A stretch of 64,000 bases of DNA from the NCBI GenBank assembly GCA_047967505.1, contig CM106539.1; one strand, 5' to 3'. The notes under the pieces are model-generated. The model was given only the letters and a program-made list of their open reading frames with translations. It did no database searches and was not told where the DNA came from. Below, one piece after another: positions 53,581 through 64,000 of the stretch. Numbering within the stretch: the first letter of the stretch is position 1; each line of letters starts with the position of its first letter. A program made the translations under genes and the position numbers. The DNA is from Dipteris shenzhenensis. Taxonomy: Eukaryota > Polypodiophyta > Polypodiopsida > Gleicheniales.

Positions 53581-56500
53581 ATGGATCAATCACCTATCCA
53601 GTGGGATTCACAAGATAGGGATGTACATCGAGGACAGAGAAATGTGCCGCAAACTCAACAAGAATTTGAACAGATGGTACGCACTCGTATACAAGAGCTG
53701 GAAAATCTCAAAAGGGATCCCAGGGCTCAGCATTTGTTTCAAGCAGAAGCTATGCCTAATCCAGTATATGACGTGCCAATGCCAGAGGCACACTCTCGTG
53801 TACAGCCTGAGAGAGAGAGATCTCATAGATCTCATAGGAGACGGTCCCATAGTAAAAAGAGATCGAGGCATCATCATCGATCTCCTAGTCCATCACCGTC
53901 TACCTCGAGTTCGATTTCTGTATCTTCTTCTTCCTTATCAGATAAACCATCCAGGAAAAGAAGAAAACACAAGAAGTCTAGGAAGAGAAAGTCTTCCAAA
54001 GAGACCAAGGAATTTAAAGAGGGAGGAAAATCTGTCAAGTTTATGACCTACAATGGACAGTATGGTCATACAGACAAAGCATTGCAGTTTATCAGACAGT
54101 TTGATGCTGCATTTGGTACAGAAAATTTTTCAGAATCCTCCAAGTTAAGAATGGTCAGTTTACACTTGACAGCAACGGCTAGTGCATGGTGGAGTGCACA
54201 GACCACAGATGGGTCAGCCCCAAGGAAGTGGAAGGGCTTCAAGAAAGCCTTCTACCAGCAGTTTATGCCTAAACAGTTTAGAGACCATGTTCTTCAAGAC
54301 TGGGACAGCTTGCACATGGATGCAGGAGATACAGTGGATGGGTACAACCAAAAGTTTTGGGATGCTTATTTGCAGGTTGCACCTTTCAAAAAGATCTCCA
54401 AAGGCACCCAAATGAGGAAGTATAGAGCAGGTCTCACTCCAAGAATTCAGGCAGTAGTGAATGCTTTGGGGGCAAAGAATATTCAAGATCTTATGCATTC
54501 AGCTTCAGTAGCGAGTCTTGTGCCGCTACAAGATCCATCTACAGTGCCATCCTTGCATCCAAGACGTGCTGATAAAAAGAAAACTGATTTTCCAAAATCA
54601 GAAAAGAAAGAGTATCCCAAGGCTGAAAAGAAAGGATTTCAGCCTCAGAAGCCGAGGGGTACTCAGTTTTCAAGAACTTATAAGGGCAAATCTCTATTTA
54701 CCCCTGAACAGACAGCGGAATTCCGTAGAGATGGGAAATGCTTCAGGTGCGGTAAAGAGGGGCATGTGGCTGCCCAGTGCCCAAAAAAGCCTTCAACATC
54801 GAAGGGAAAAGAGGCAGAGAAGCCACGAGGACCGCAAAAGCCAATGGCGGGGGGAATTCCTGACATACTGGGTCATGCTTTGAACCCAGAAGAACGAGAA
54901 TTGCTGCTATCATGGGGCAAAGTTAGAGACCAGCAAGCGCTAATTTTATTTGATCCCGGGGCTACTGATAATTTCATATCAGAGGATCTAGCCCTGAGGC
55001 TGGGAATAAAGACGGAGGAGTTAGGCAGGGCGTTGGATGCCGATCAAATGTTTTGTGGGAACCCTGTGCCAGTTACTCCCTTGATAGGGAAGCTCCGTCT
55101 TCATGTTCAGAGTTATGTGGATCAGGAAGACTTCTTCATTTCTCCACTGAAACATTATGATGTAGTTTTGGGGATGCCTTGGTTTCACCGCAAGGCAGTG
55201 AAGTTGACTCTTCTTGAAAGAGCGCTGGAGTTTGTGCTTAGGGGGAAAAATCAGCGTTTAATTGCCAGGAATAAAGGGGACACTATCCCCATTGTATCTG
55301 ATGTTTCATGCGGTAAAGCAATAAAGTCTGCAATTTCTGCGTACATGGTTTTTGTAAAAGAAAAAGAGAATGATATGCATGCTGAAATGAATGATGCAGA
55401 CAAAGATAAGTTTCAGTTTCTTGTAAACTTTAAAGATTGCTTTTCTGATGTTTTGCTAGGGGAGTTACCCCCAGAGAGACTAGAAGATCATCAGATAGAG
55501 TTAATGCCTGGTAGTGAGCCACCAAACAGACCCCCTTATAGAGTCAGTGCGACTCACAGAGAGGAGATTATGGCTCAGGTACAGGACTTGCTGTCCAAAG
55601 GGTTGATTCAGCCCAGCTCGTCTCCTTTCTGTTCCCCTGTACTATTAGTACAGAAGAAAGATGGTTCATTCCGTATGTGCGTCGATTATCGCGCACTGAA
55701 CAAAATGACCATTAAGAATAGATTCCCTATTCCGCGCATTGATGATGTCCTGGATCAGTTAAATGGAGCTTCAGTTTTCAGCAGGATAGACTTAAAGAGT
55801 GGCTACCACCAAGTGAGGATACAGCCTCAGGATGTGCACAAGACAGCATTCTGCACTACATTCGGGTTGTATGAATACTTAGTAATGCCTTTTGGGTTGA
55901 CAAATGCTCCAGCCACATTCAATAGAATGATGGATCGCATCTTCCGGAAGTACAGACATTTTACGGGTACTTTCTTTGATGATATCTTAGTTTTTTCTAA
56001 GACAGAGGAAGAGCACAGAGAACATCTTGCTATAGTGTTTCAAGAGCTGAGAAATCATCAGCTCTATGCAAACAGCAAGAAAAGTGAATTCTTCTTGGAA
56101 GAAATCCACTATCTGGGGCATATAATATCCAAGAAGGGGATACAAATGGATCCAGCGAAGATCCGTGCCATTCTGGAATGGCCAGAGCTGAAAACTGTGC
56201 ATGAAGTTCGAAGCTTCTTAGGCCTGTGTTCTTACTACAAAAGGTTTATCAGACATTTTGCTGATATCGCAGCTCCATTACATGACCTTACTAAGAAAAA
56301 TGCAGCCTTCACATGGGGATTATCACAGAAGAAAGCATTCAATACACTCAAGGAGAAGTTGACTACAGAGCCTATTTTGGTAGTCCCGGATCTTTATCAG
56401 TCTTTTGATGTTGATTGCGATGCTTGTGGAGAATGTGTTGGGGCTGCATTGCATCAGAATGGTCATGTAGTAGCCTATGAAAGCAGGCGACTTCGGGATG

Positions 56501-58230
56501 CGGAAAGATATTTAGGAATCTATGAGAAAGAGTTATTGGCTGTAATTCATGCCATCCATACATGGAAACACTATCTTTTGGGTGCAGATTTTACTGTCAA
56601 AACAGATCACCAAAGTCTGAGATACTTTTTGACTCAGACCAAGCTTTCCGAGAAGCATATGAAATGGGCAAACATGCTGTCAATGTATCATTTTCAGATT
56701 GTCCATACTCCAGGAATTCGGAACAGAGTGGCAGATGCCTTGTCCCGAAGACCCCAGGTCAATAATGTGACTATTGCTTATCATCAAGACCTGGAAGGCA
56801 TGAGGGAGCAATATGCTCATGATCCTGATTTTGGTGAAATTTTACAGCAAATGCAAGAGGGGCAATCCACCAGTCACTATTCCCTGAAAGATGGGTATTT
56901 AATGAAAGATGATTGCCTATGCATCACCCAGGAGATGAGGAAAAAGATTTTGGGGGAATGCCATGCACCTCCCTATGCTGGACATAGAGCAATTACAGCA
57001 ACAACTCTAGCACTAGAGAGGTATTTCTTTTGGCCAGGAATGCGGAAAGATATACATCAGTTTGTTACTGAATGCCTTACGTGTCAGAAAATGAAGTATG
57101 ATAGACGGAAGGCACCTGGCCTACTTATGCCTCTCCCCGTGCCTCAGGCACCATGGGAAAGTATTACAATGGACTTTATTTTTGATTTACCGAGATCAAA
57201 GTCAGGGAATGATGGGATTTGGACGATCATTGATAGATTCAGCAAGCAAGCTCATTTCATTCCGGTTCGCAAAACCATAAAGGCAGATCATATGGCTAAG
57301 CTTTTCATGGCACAAATTTTTAAACATCAGGGTATGCCTAAGTCCATTGTTAGTGATCGAGATCCCAGAATGACCAGTCTATTCTGGAGAGCTTTATTTG
57401 ATAACATGGGGACGAATCTGAATTTTTCTTCTTCTTTCCATCCCCAGATAGATGGTCAAAGTGAAGTAGCAAATTCTACAATTTTGGATATGCTGAAATG
57501 CTACGTGGGTGACCAAAGTTCAGACTGGGAAAAGTACCTACCGTTAGTAGAGTTTGCTTACAATAATATAGTACTTAGCTCTACAGGGAAAGCCCCTTTT
57601 GAAGTCATATATGGGAAGGTGATTTTGCCACCTATATTGAGGACCAAAGATGAAATATTTGCAGCTGATCAGTTTGTGAGAGACCTCCAGACAACTTACA
57701 GCCAAGTTCGGACAGCAATTGAAAGGTCTCAAGAGAAACATAAAAGAGCTGCAGATAAGCATAGGAGACAATTAGATCTCAAGGAAGGGGATTGGGTACT
57801 TTTGAGGTTTGAAAAAGCTAGGCTCCGCAAGTTTAAAGGCAAACAGAAAGTGTATGCAAAGTTATCTCCCAGATACTATGGCCCTTTCAGGGTTACAGAA
57901 AGAATAAATGAGGTTGCATACAGATTAGCATTGCCAGAGCATTGGAGGATTCACAATGCATTCCATGTGAGTCTTCTAAAGAAATTTCAGGGACCAGAGC
58001 CTACAGAACCAGTATCAGAAGATCCACCAGAAGTGGATGAGCTGGAGGAAGTCCTTCAGCCAGAGCAAATTGTGTACCATATTGTACGTAAAGGCCCTCA
58101 GGGTAAGGAGTTTTACAGGTATCTTGAATTATACAGCATTAGATGCCAAGTGGATGGACGAAGACATGTTATCCGATCATCCACAGCTCTTGGATGTTTA
58201 CAAGGAAGCTTTTCAGTTGAGGTCAACTGA
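53581..58230 (+). CDS. gag-pol polyprotein of G4 (1549 residues)
   Basis: Single frame: Ser/Arg/His-rich region (residues about 80-140), gag core (about 150-300), CCHC knuckle [14 protein letters not shown] (387-400), protease with Asp458 in [12 protein letters not shown] with FFDD (Asp800/801), RNase H starting near Asp945 (VDCDACGE), integrase with HHCC zinc region and Asp1198, Asp1259, Glu1295 (35 residues between the last two), and [14 protein letters not shown] chromodomain begins at about residue 1480 ([15 protein letters not shown]) but a frameshift at about 58123-58127 moves its second half ([15 protein letters not shown]) to another frame ending at 58234. The start ATG follows TCAGAAT and matches the start in G4'. 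All enzymes look intact apart from the chromodomain; the protease DPG is unusual. Confidence 0.95.
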   Translation: MDQSPIQWDSQDRDVHRGQRNVPQTQQEFEQMVRTRIQELENLKRDPRAQHLFQAEAMPNPVYDVPMPEAHSRVQPERERSHRSHRRRSHSKKRSRHHHRSPSPSPSTSSSISVSSSSLSDKPSRKRRKHKKSRKRKSSKETKEFKEGGKSVKFMTYNGQYGHTDKALQFIRQFDAAFGTENFSESSKLRMVSLHLTATASAWWSAQTTDGSAPRKWKGFKKAFYQQFMPKQFRDHVLQDWDSLHMDAGDTVDGYNQKFWDAYLQVAPFKKISKGTQMRKYRAGLTPRIQAVVNALGAKNIQDLMHSASVASLVPLQDPSTVPSLHPRRADKKKTDFPKSEKKEYPKAEKKGFQPQKPRGTQFSRTYKGKSLFTPEQTAEFRRDGKCFRCGKEGHVAAQCPKKPSTSKGKEAEKPRGPQKPMAGGIPDILGHALNPEERELLLSWGKVRDQQALILFDPGATDNFISEDLALRLGIKTEELGRALDADQMFCGNPVPVTPLIGKLRLHVQSYVDQEDFFISPLKHYDVVLGMPWFHRKAVKLTLLERALEFVLRGKNQRLIARNKGDTIPIVSDVSCGKAIKSAISAYMVFVKEKENDMHAEMNDADKDKFQFLVNFKDCFSDVLLGELPPERLEDHQIELMPGSEPPNRPPYRVSATHREEIMAQVQDLLSKGLIQPSSSPFCSPVLLVQKKDGSFRMCVDYRALNKMTIKNRFPIPRIDDVLDQLNGASVFSRIDLKSGYHQVRIQPQDVHKTAFCTTFGLYEYLVMPFGLTNAPATFNRMMDRIFRKYRHFTGTFFDDILVFSKTEEEHREHLAIVFQELRNHQLYANSKKSEFFLEEIHYLGHIISKKGIQMDPAKIRAILEWPELKTVHEVRSFLGLCSYYKRFIRHFADIAAPLHDLTKKNAAFTWGLSQKKAFNTLKEKLTTEPILVVPDLYQSFDVDCDACGECVGAALHQNGHVVAYESRRLRDAERYLGIYEKELLAVIHAIHTWKHYLLGADFTVKTDHQSLRYFLTQTKLSEKHMKWANMLSMYHFQIVHTPGIRNRVADALSRRPQVNNVTIAYHQDLEGMREQYAHDPDFGEILQQMQEGQSTSHYSLKDGYLMKDDCLCITQEMRKKILGECHAPPYAGHRAITATTLALERYFFWPGMRKDIHQFVTECLTCQKMKYDRRKAPGLLMPLPVPQAPWESITMDFIFDLPRSKSGNDGIWTIIDRFSKQAHFIPVRKTIKADHMAKLFMAQIFKHQGMPKSIVSDRDPRMTSLFWRALFDNMGTNLNFSSSFHPQIDGQSEVANSTILDMLKCYVGDQSSDWEKYLPLVEFAYNNIVLSSTGKAPFEVIYGKVILPPILRTKDEIFAADQFVRDLQTTYSQVRTAIERSQEKHKRAADKHRRQLDLKEGDWVLLRFEKARLRKFKGKQKVYAKLSPRYYGPFRVTERINEVAYRLALPEHWRIHNAFHVSLLKKFQGPEPTEPVSEDPPEVDELEEVLQPEQIVYHIVRKGPQGKEFYRYLELYSIRCQVDGRRHVIRSSTALGCLQGSFSVEVN

Positions 58231-58234
58231 ATAG
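58037..58234 (+). pseudogene. frameshifted second half of the G4 chromodomain
   Basis: The true continuation of the polyprotein reads [20 protein letters not shown] then [15 protein letters not shown] and stops at 58234, in a different frame from gag-pol. The pattern 'YL...NY...DA.W' is the aromatic-cage half of chromodomains in chromovirus integrases. One base gained or lost at about 58126 explains it. Confidence 0.75.
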
Positions 58235-58246
58235 AAGCCGAGGGGA
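58234..58246 (+). other. polypurine tract of G4
   Basis: A purine-rich GAAGCCGAGGGGA immediately before the TGTCACC start of the 3' LTR. Confidence 0.8.
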
Positions 58247-58428
58247 TGTCACCACAATGTAAATATCCTAAGTCAAAGTACAGTTGACCATTTATTTGAT
58301 CATAATTAAAGAGTTTTATATGTGTTAAATATGGTCAAAGAGTTATTTTTTAATGGTCAAAGGATTGACTATGGTCAAAGATACTTGACTCTAGTCAAGT
58401 AAACCTAACTTCAGTCAAGGAGACTTGG
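58247..58428 (+). repeat. truncated 3' LTR of G4
   Basis: Matches 51218-51399 with few changes (for example CTGACTTCGG to CTAACTTCAG). It stops at GAGACTTGG, where inverted G4' protease sequence begins. Confidence 0.9.
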
Positions 58429-59816
58429 AAATTATCACTAGCCCCTGGATCAAATAAAATTAGCGCTTGCTGGTCTCTAACTTTGCCCCATGATAGCAGC
58501 AATTCTCGTTCTTCTGGGTTTGAAGCATGACCCAGTATGTCAGGAATCCCCCCCGCCATTGGCTTTTGCGGTCCTCGTGGCTTCTTTGCCTCTTTTCCCT
58601 TCGAAGTTGAAGGCTTATCTGGGCACTGGTGGGCAGCCACATGCCCCTCTTTGCCGCACCTGAAGCATTTCCCATCTCTACGGAATTCAGCTATTTGTTC
58701 AGGGGTGAATAGAGATTTGCCTTTATAAGCCTTTGAAAATTGAGTACCCCTCGGCTTCTGAGGCTGAAACCCTTTCTTTTCAGCCTTGGGGTACTCTTTC
58801 TTTTCTGATTTTGAAAAATCAGTTCTCTTTTTATCAGCACGTCCTGCATGCAAGGATAGCACTATAGATGGATCTTGTAACGGCACAAGACTAGCTACTG
58901 AAGCTGAATGCATAAGGTCTTGAATGTTCTTTGCCCCCAAAGCATTCACTACTGCTTGAATTCTTGGAGTGAGACCTGCTCTATACTTTCTCATTTGGGT
59001 CCCTTTGGAGATCTTTTTGAAAGGTGCAACCTGCAAATAAGCATCCCAAAACTTTTGGTTGTACACATCCACTGTATCTCCTGCATCCATATGCAAACTG
59101 TCCCAATCTTGAAGAACATGGTCTCTAAACTGTTTAGGCATAAACTGCTGGTAGAAGGCTTTCTTGAAGTCCTTCCACTTCCTTGGGGCTGACCCATCTG
59201 TGGTCTGTGCACTCCACCATGCACTAGCTGTTGCTGTCAAGTGCAAACTGACCATTCTTAACTTGGAGGATTCTGAAAACTTTTCTGTGCCGAATGCAGC
59301 ATCAAAGTGCCTGATGAACTGCAATGCTTTGTATGTATGACCATACTCTTTATTGTAGGTCATAAACTTGATAGATTTACCTCCCTCTATAAATTCCTTG
59401 GTCTCTTTGGAAGACTTTCTCTTCCTAGACTTCTTGTGTTTCCTTCTTTTCCTGGATGGTTTATTTGATAAGGAAGAAGAAGATACAGAAGTCAAATTCG
59501 AGGTAGACGGTGATGGACTAGGAGATCGGTGATGATGCCTCGATCTCTTCCTGCTATGAGACCGTCCCCTATGAGATCTCTCTTTCTCTGGCTGTACACG
59601 GGAGTGTGCCTCTGGCATTGGCACGTCATATACTGCATTAGGCATAGCTTCTACTTGAAACAAATGCTGAGCCCTTGGATCCTTTTTGAGATTTTCCATC
59701 TCTTGTATACGAGTGCGTACCATCTGTTCAAATTCTTGTTGAGTTTGCGGCACACTTCTCTGTCTTGGATGTACATCCCTATCTTGTGAATCCCACTGGA
59801 TAGGTGATTGATCCAT
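58429..59816 (-). pseudogene. gag and start of protease (G4')
   Basis: Starts at ATG 59816 ([20 protein letters not shown]) and runs through the Ser/Arg/His-rich region, gag core and knuckle ([15 protein letters not shown], with one extra residue) to the protease LFDPGASDNF, where it meets the G4 LTR and ends after ten foreign residues. The frame is open 51 codons upstream of the ATG, unlike G4. The extra His in the knuckle alters metal-site spacing. A protein could be made, but without enzymes it could only act in trans. Confidence 0.85.
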
Positions 59817-61232
59817 ATTCTGAGATCTGCAAATTTCACACACACACCGTGTAGGTAACTGATGTACAACTACCTTTGCTTTTCCAAGAGAAAAATACCT
59901 CAACAAGAGGTGTTTTGCATTCACAACTTGTGCCAGTAATTGGGCTATCAGTTCAAAGCATAAACCCACAAAATTGCTAAAGCATCAACAATTGTATTGC
60001 CCTTTTTCCTGGCTACTGCAAAAAGCACTCAGAAGCATCTGATTCATCTTCCCAGTGTACAAAGGCATGCATTTTCTTTTTCTGCAAATCTCTGATTTCT
60101 CTGCTTTTCTCTGCTTTTCTCTGCTTTTCTGCTGCTTTTCTGACAGTAGAAGTCAGACAGGCAGGTGAAATCTGCTAGCAGAAACAGTCTCTGCAGCTGT
60201 CCTTTTTTTTTTTGAAAGAACAGTAACCAGATGGATAACTGGCTAGTTACTCTAACCAGACTGACTGGTTCTGGTCTGGTTAGTCTGCAACTAGACTAAC
60301 TGGACTGGTCACAGTCTAGTTACAGTGACCAGACTGGTCTGGTTGGGTCAACTAACTGGACCTCTAACCAGTCCACTAACCAAGGTGAGGTTAGCTTAAC
60401 CTCAAGTCTGCCACATCAGCCACCTGTCTGCTATGTGTCAATGCCACATCAGCTCTGGCTGCCTTGCCTGCCACCTCAGCACCACGTCATCTGCCCTGCT
60501 GGCTGCCACGTGTGCTGCCACATCAGCACTCCTCAGGCCTGCATGCCACATCAGCAACCTGCAGTTATCTGCCACGTGTCAGATCTGTCAGCGCCACATC
60601 AGGAGGTATGGGCTAACTGCCACGTGAGCTGCGTCAGGGGCCACGTCAGCTCTGTGTCAGCAGTCGCCACGTCAGAGAAAAAAAAGAAAGCTCAGATTCC
60701 CGTGCAAATCCCATCACGCCATCGCCTACAGCCCTGCGTAGATCAGCATAGTTCTAAATGCCCGGTCGATTTCGTTTAGCACAATGATCTCGCAAGGCTT
60801 CCATCCGACGTGTATGTGCGTATGGAATTCGTCTGCTATTCTCTGCTGGGTCGAGCATCGTGAATTCCGTCATTCCTCGGTTATGATCTGGGCAAGCCTT
60901 ACGTCGCCAAATTGCAAAACTTTGCTCTGTCAGATCTTAGGCCTGCGCAAATACATAGCGCCCACTATAGGTCTCATCAATTCACGCGTGTCGACTAGCA
61001 TCCAACCTCCTTGTGATTTCACGCTTCTGCCTCGACGTCAACTTTGGATGTCTATTCGTACGATGAGATCCTCGTCACGCGATTGTTTCTCTTGGCATAT
61101 GAGTATCGTCAATGAGACCGTGCATAACTAGTATGGCTTCAAAGCTCCTGTGTGCGTCACACAGCTCTCGAATTTTATTTTTTTTTCAAAATTTTCGTGG
61201 ATCGTCATAGCCTTAGAAGGGTGTGAGCCAGG
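59817..61232 (-). other. inverted leader of G4'
   Basis: Mirror of 52201-53580: poly-A run, CTGGT/ACCAG repeats (60235-60390) and TGATGTGGCA/CACGTGGCA repeats (60410-60680). No gene seen. Confidence 0.75.
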
Positions 61233-61244
61233 GCTCTGATACCA
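61233..61244 (-). other. primer binding site of G4'
   Basis: On the minus strand TGGTATCAGAGC, as in G4. Confidence 0.85.
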
Positions 61245-61245
61245 A

Positions 61246-62256
61246 TAAAATCAGACGAAATCCCACACGCTCTTTGACAGACAGCAATTTCTCTTATAAA
61301 ATCAGACGAAATCCCACACGCTCTTGACAGACAGCAATTTCTCTTTGATTCACTACGAACCTCCTCCGTAAAAGACAGCAAGCACACTTCCCCTTTTGCT
61401 TTCCCTCTCTCTCTCCCCCAGAGGTATTTTATTACTTGAAGAGAATCTGTTACAAAAGTTCAGCGTAGAGCTGTCTGGTCCTCTCCTTTCAAAACGTGAA
61501 AAATCCCTTTTAGTACAAGAGCTTCAAGCTCATTTCAAATTGGCAACATGCCACTTGTCTAAAATCTAGACTAAGTCCTATTACATGCCACTGAGGGCCA
61601 CTCTGGAGTCTTCAAAGCACTTGGTCACACGAACCGCCTCTTAGATGCTTGTCAGGCTCCTGTAGCGCTTAGGAAAAATAACTCTTCCTAGTACCTGCAA
61701 CAATTAATTAAAGCGCACCACCATGGCACCCATTAATTGTTAGCGCTTTAAATGCAAATAACACACTGTGGACTAATTCTAGTCACGGTGGGCGTCCCCA
61801 CTGAACACATGTGCACACCTAACAAATATAAAAAATATATATTTATTCTCTGGTTGACCGGAGTCAACACTCTTGATTATAATTAAGGAGCTTTGACCAA
61901 GGGTCAAGGCGCCTTAATTATAGCCAAGTCTCTCCAACCGAAGTTGGCACATCTTGGTTAACCGGGGTTAACCCTCTTGGCGCATGCCAAGTCTTGTTGA
62001 CCGAAGTCAACACTCTCTAACCGTAGTCAGCTCTGTAGTTCTCTGGTTAACCGCAGTTGACCCTCTTGGTAATAAACCAAGTCTCCTTGACCAAAGTCAG
62101 GTTTACTTGACTAGAGTCAAGTATCTTTGACCATAGTCAATCCCTTGACCATTGAAAGAAATCTTTGACCATAATCAACACATATAAAACACTTTAATTA
62201 TGATCAAATGAATAGTTAACTGTACTTTGACTTAGGATATTTACATTGTGGTGACA
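61246..62256 (-). repeat. inverted LTR of G4'
   Basis: Minus-strand start TGTCACCACAATG at 62256, hairpin array at about 61850-62140, and end next to the primer binding site, where the expected terminal CA is changed to TA. A 54-bp direct duplication (AAAATCAGACGAAATCCCAC...) lies at 61247-61350. Confidence 0.85.
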
Positions 62257-64000
62257 GCACCAATAAGAGCAAACAAACCAAGCTGTGGCTAGAAGAACCT
62301 GGTTAACCACCACCACCCTGGAAGCCAAGTCAAGTTTGACTGAGCTCCAAAAAAGGAGCTTTCTTTTGATGCTCTCCAACACCGGAGCAAACTGTTGTGA
62401 AGGAGAGATGCCCACCCCAACCTGCCAGCCCAAGTATCTAACGGAGACGCCCCTCTGTACCCAAGTGAAGCCAAAATCAATACCCCAATCCGGTGTCATC
62501 ATCGCAAATCCAAAAACCATTGGATTTATGCCAATTAATGTGTGCACCTGCAGCTGTGCAAAGTAAATCCAAGGCTGTCCGGAAGGTAGTGAGCGTCCTG
62601 GGGGAGGCATCCAAAAAAACAGCCGTGTCATCTGCCAACTCACTATCCAGGAGCTCTTCTTCCCGGCAGATAGGAAGCCTCAGCCCATAAATATCAGCTT
62701 GAGATCTAATGTAGATACTCATAGCTTCTGCCACAAACAGAAAAAGAAAAGGGGCAAGAGGACATCTCTGGCGGACTGATCTGGAAATCTGAAACCTGTC
62801 CCCTCTTACCCCCCCAATGAGCACCTGGCTATGGGCTGATCTGCAAAGAGAGAATACTCCTCTAATCCATGCATCTGAAAAACCAAAGCGAGATAGAGTA
62901 CCCTCTAAAAAATCCCAGTCTACTCTGTCGTAAACTTTCTCAAAGTCCAAGAGTAGAATGGCCAAATCTCTGGCGGCTCTGCATGGCCCATTCTGAGGCC
63001 TCCCAAAATGAGAAAATATTATCAAAAATACTTCTGCCATGCACAAACCCTGTCTGCGTGTCATGAATCAAATCTGGAAGAAAAACATATAGCTGCAGAC
63101 TGATGGCTTTCGCCAGAATCTTGTAAAAGGTGCCCAATAGAGTGATGGGTCTCCATTGAGACACAAGAGTCCTATTACCCCCCTTTGGGATGAGATGAAT
63201 GAGACCATCTGTAAGTGAGTCCGGCGTCTCTCACCAGAGTCCCACACGCCCTGCAGGGCTGATGTAATGCGACCACCAATCTGCTCCCAAAAAGTAATAA
63301 AAAAGGAAGGGGAAAGTCCATGGGCACTTGCCCTTGTGAAGGGCAAGTAAAGCAGTCTTGAATTCTGCATTGGTGAAAGGTGCATCCAAAGAAACATGCA
63401 TCTCATCCTTCACCAATACAGGGATACACTGCCAAATAACCTCTCTGGCATCATCTATAGCCTATGTGCCCGGATCTGCAGTAAGAAGGGATGCAAAAAA
63501 ATCTAAAGCTACACGCATGACAACATCAGGATCTGACTGTAACACCCCGTTTGAGTCAACAAGCTGCGAGACACTATCTCTACTATGTCTGAGCCCATGA
63601 GTAGAGAAAAAGTGTTTGTTGACCCTGCCACCCATCTGAATCCAAAAGGATTCCCGAGCATGAAAGGCATATTCTGCTCTCTAATCCAACAATGTCTGCA
63701 TATGAGCCCTTGCTGCAACAAGGCACTCCTGAATCCAAACATCTGTGGGCCTCTTCTGCTCTTCCCTGTGAAGGGACGCTAATTGCTGGCGTATACCAAT
63801 CTCACGTCTCTTGGAATCAACGACTGTATGATAATAGTCACTAATTTCGGATAAGGGTGCAGCTACCTGAGATGGTTGGACAGCTCCACCCTATATGTGA
63901 GAAACCCAAATCTATAAAATATCCTCTGTGAGGCTCTCCTCTGCATAAAAAGCATCCGCAATCCTGACACTAGCAGAGCGTCCTCTCCGATGAGGCTCAA
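62257..64000 (-). mobile_element. L1-like LINE reverse transcriptase, broken
   Basis: Minus-strand frames in order from the window end: NMPFMLGNPFGFRWVAGSTN (63509-63742); DEMHVSLDAPFTNAEFKTAL LALHKGKCPW (63231-63416); SQWRPITLLGTFYKILAKAI (62940-63164); HDTQTGFVHGRSIFDNIFSF; then LLLDFEKVYDRVDWDFLE, RQRCPLAPFLFL and the catalytic-site LADDTAVFL (62477-63064); and a thumb-like tail (62194-62643) that runs into the G4' LTR. This is the L1-clade RT order, with FADD/YADD altered to LADD. At least three frame changes. The endonuclease part lies beyond the window, and the part after RT is absent. Confidence 0.85.

Larger units (their letters stand above)
51218..58428 (+). mobile_element. gypsy element G4, nearly intact, 3' LTR truncated
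   Basis: 5' LTR 51218-52187, primer binding site 52189-52200, long leader, gag-pol 53581-58230, polypurine tract 58234-58246, then only the first 182 bp of the 3' LTR (58247-58428). The LTR parts are nearly identical over the shared stretch, so insertion was fairly recent. At 58428/58429 it joins the inverted element G4'. Confidence 0.9.
58429..62256 (-). mobile_element. G4': inverted, truncated relative of G4
   Basis: On the minus strand from 62256: LTR (about 1011 bp), primer binding site (61233-61244), leader, gag, ending in the protease at 58431. Protease remainder, RT, RNase H, integrase and 3' LTR are absent. The gag differs from G4 gag by roughly one residue in twelve, so this is a separate copy and not a simple inverted duplicate. 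Confidence 0.85.

Noticed and set aside
53477-54046. 189-residue plus frame overlapping the start of G4 gag
   Set aside because: It is a shadow frame of gag. The corresponding upstream residues in G4' continue in the gag frame, so this one is not a separate gene.

Overview
This window looks like a repeat-rich land-plant nuclear chromosome. It holds Ty3/gypsy polyproteins (one with a chromodomain remnant), an L1-type LINE, a Mutator-like (MULE-type) transposase, canonical GT-AG introns, and one exon that looks like the mitochondrial ATP synthase subunit d gene. The style (very large nested elements, almost no host genes) suggests a large genome, possibly a fern or other seed-free plant, but the lineage is inferred and not proven. 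Nothing here is prokaryotic.

Layout. 1-2560: decayed gypsy element G1 (minus strand). 2560-3400: CTAAC-rich and G-rich low-complexity DNA. 3401-23084: giant element E1 (19.7 kb), with GAGG...CCTC terminal inverted repeats carrying AGCGAGC-type motifs and a 9-bp target duplication (TTGCTAGGT). E1 holds a ParB-like/SWIM gene, a cluster of palindromes, a captured acyl-activating-enzyme fragment, a broken DDE transposase, two gypsy fragments in opposite orientation, a PIF1-like helicase fragment and a broken intron-containing DNA methyltransferase-like gene. 23094-24630: G-rich and minisatellite DNA. 24631-25711 together with 38434-44322: one minus-strand gypsy element, G2, split by a second giant element, E2 (25712-38424, 12.7 kb). 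E2 has the same kind of termini in the opposite orientation and a 9-bp duplication (GTGTTTCAT). E2 has no recognisable gene and consists largely of a roughly 700-bp palindromic satellite. 44323-49194: noncoding DNA and minisatellites. 49195-49350: probable first exon of ATP synthase subunit d. 51218-62256: two related gypsy elements joined tail to tail: G4, with a nearly intact 1549-residue polyprotein, and G4', inverted and truncated in its protease. 62257-64000: L1-like LINE, minus strand, cut by the inverted LTR.

Most notable signals: (1) E1 and E2 are two members of one unusually large MULE-like family whose ends and target duplications can be read directly. (2) Both carry many palindromes that share a core close to GCAGCGCGTTAACGCGCTGC, while the arms outside the core differ from site to site yet remain self-complementary. 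I saw none outside E1 and E2. (3) E1 brings together a DDE transposase, a ParB-like protein, a DNA-methyltransferase-like protein and a PIF1-like helicase. (4) The U3 part of the G4 LTR is a run of about fourteen small hairpins rich in TTGAC.

All coordinates and motifs were read by eye. Family names come from motif recognition without any database search.
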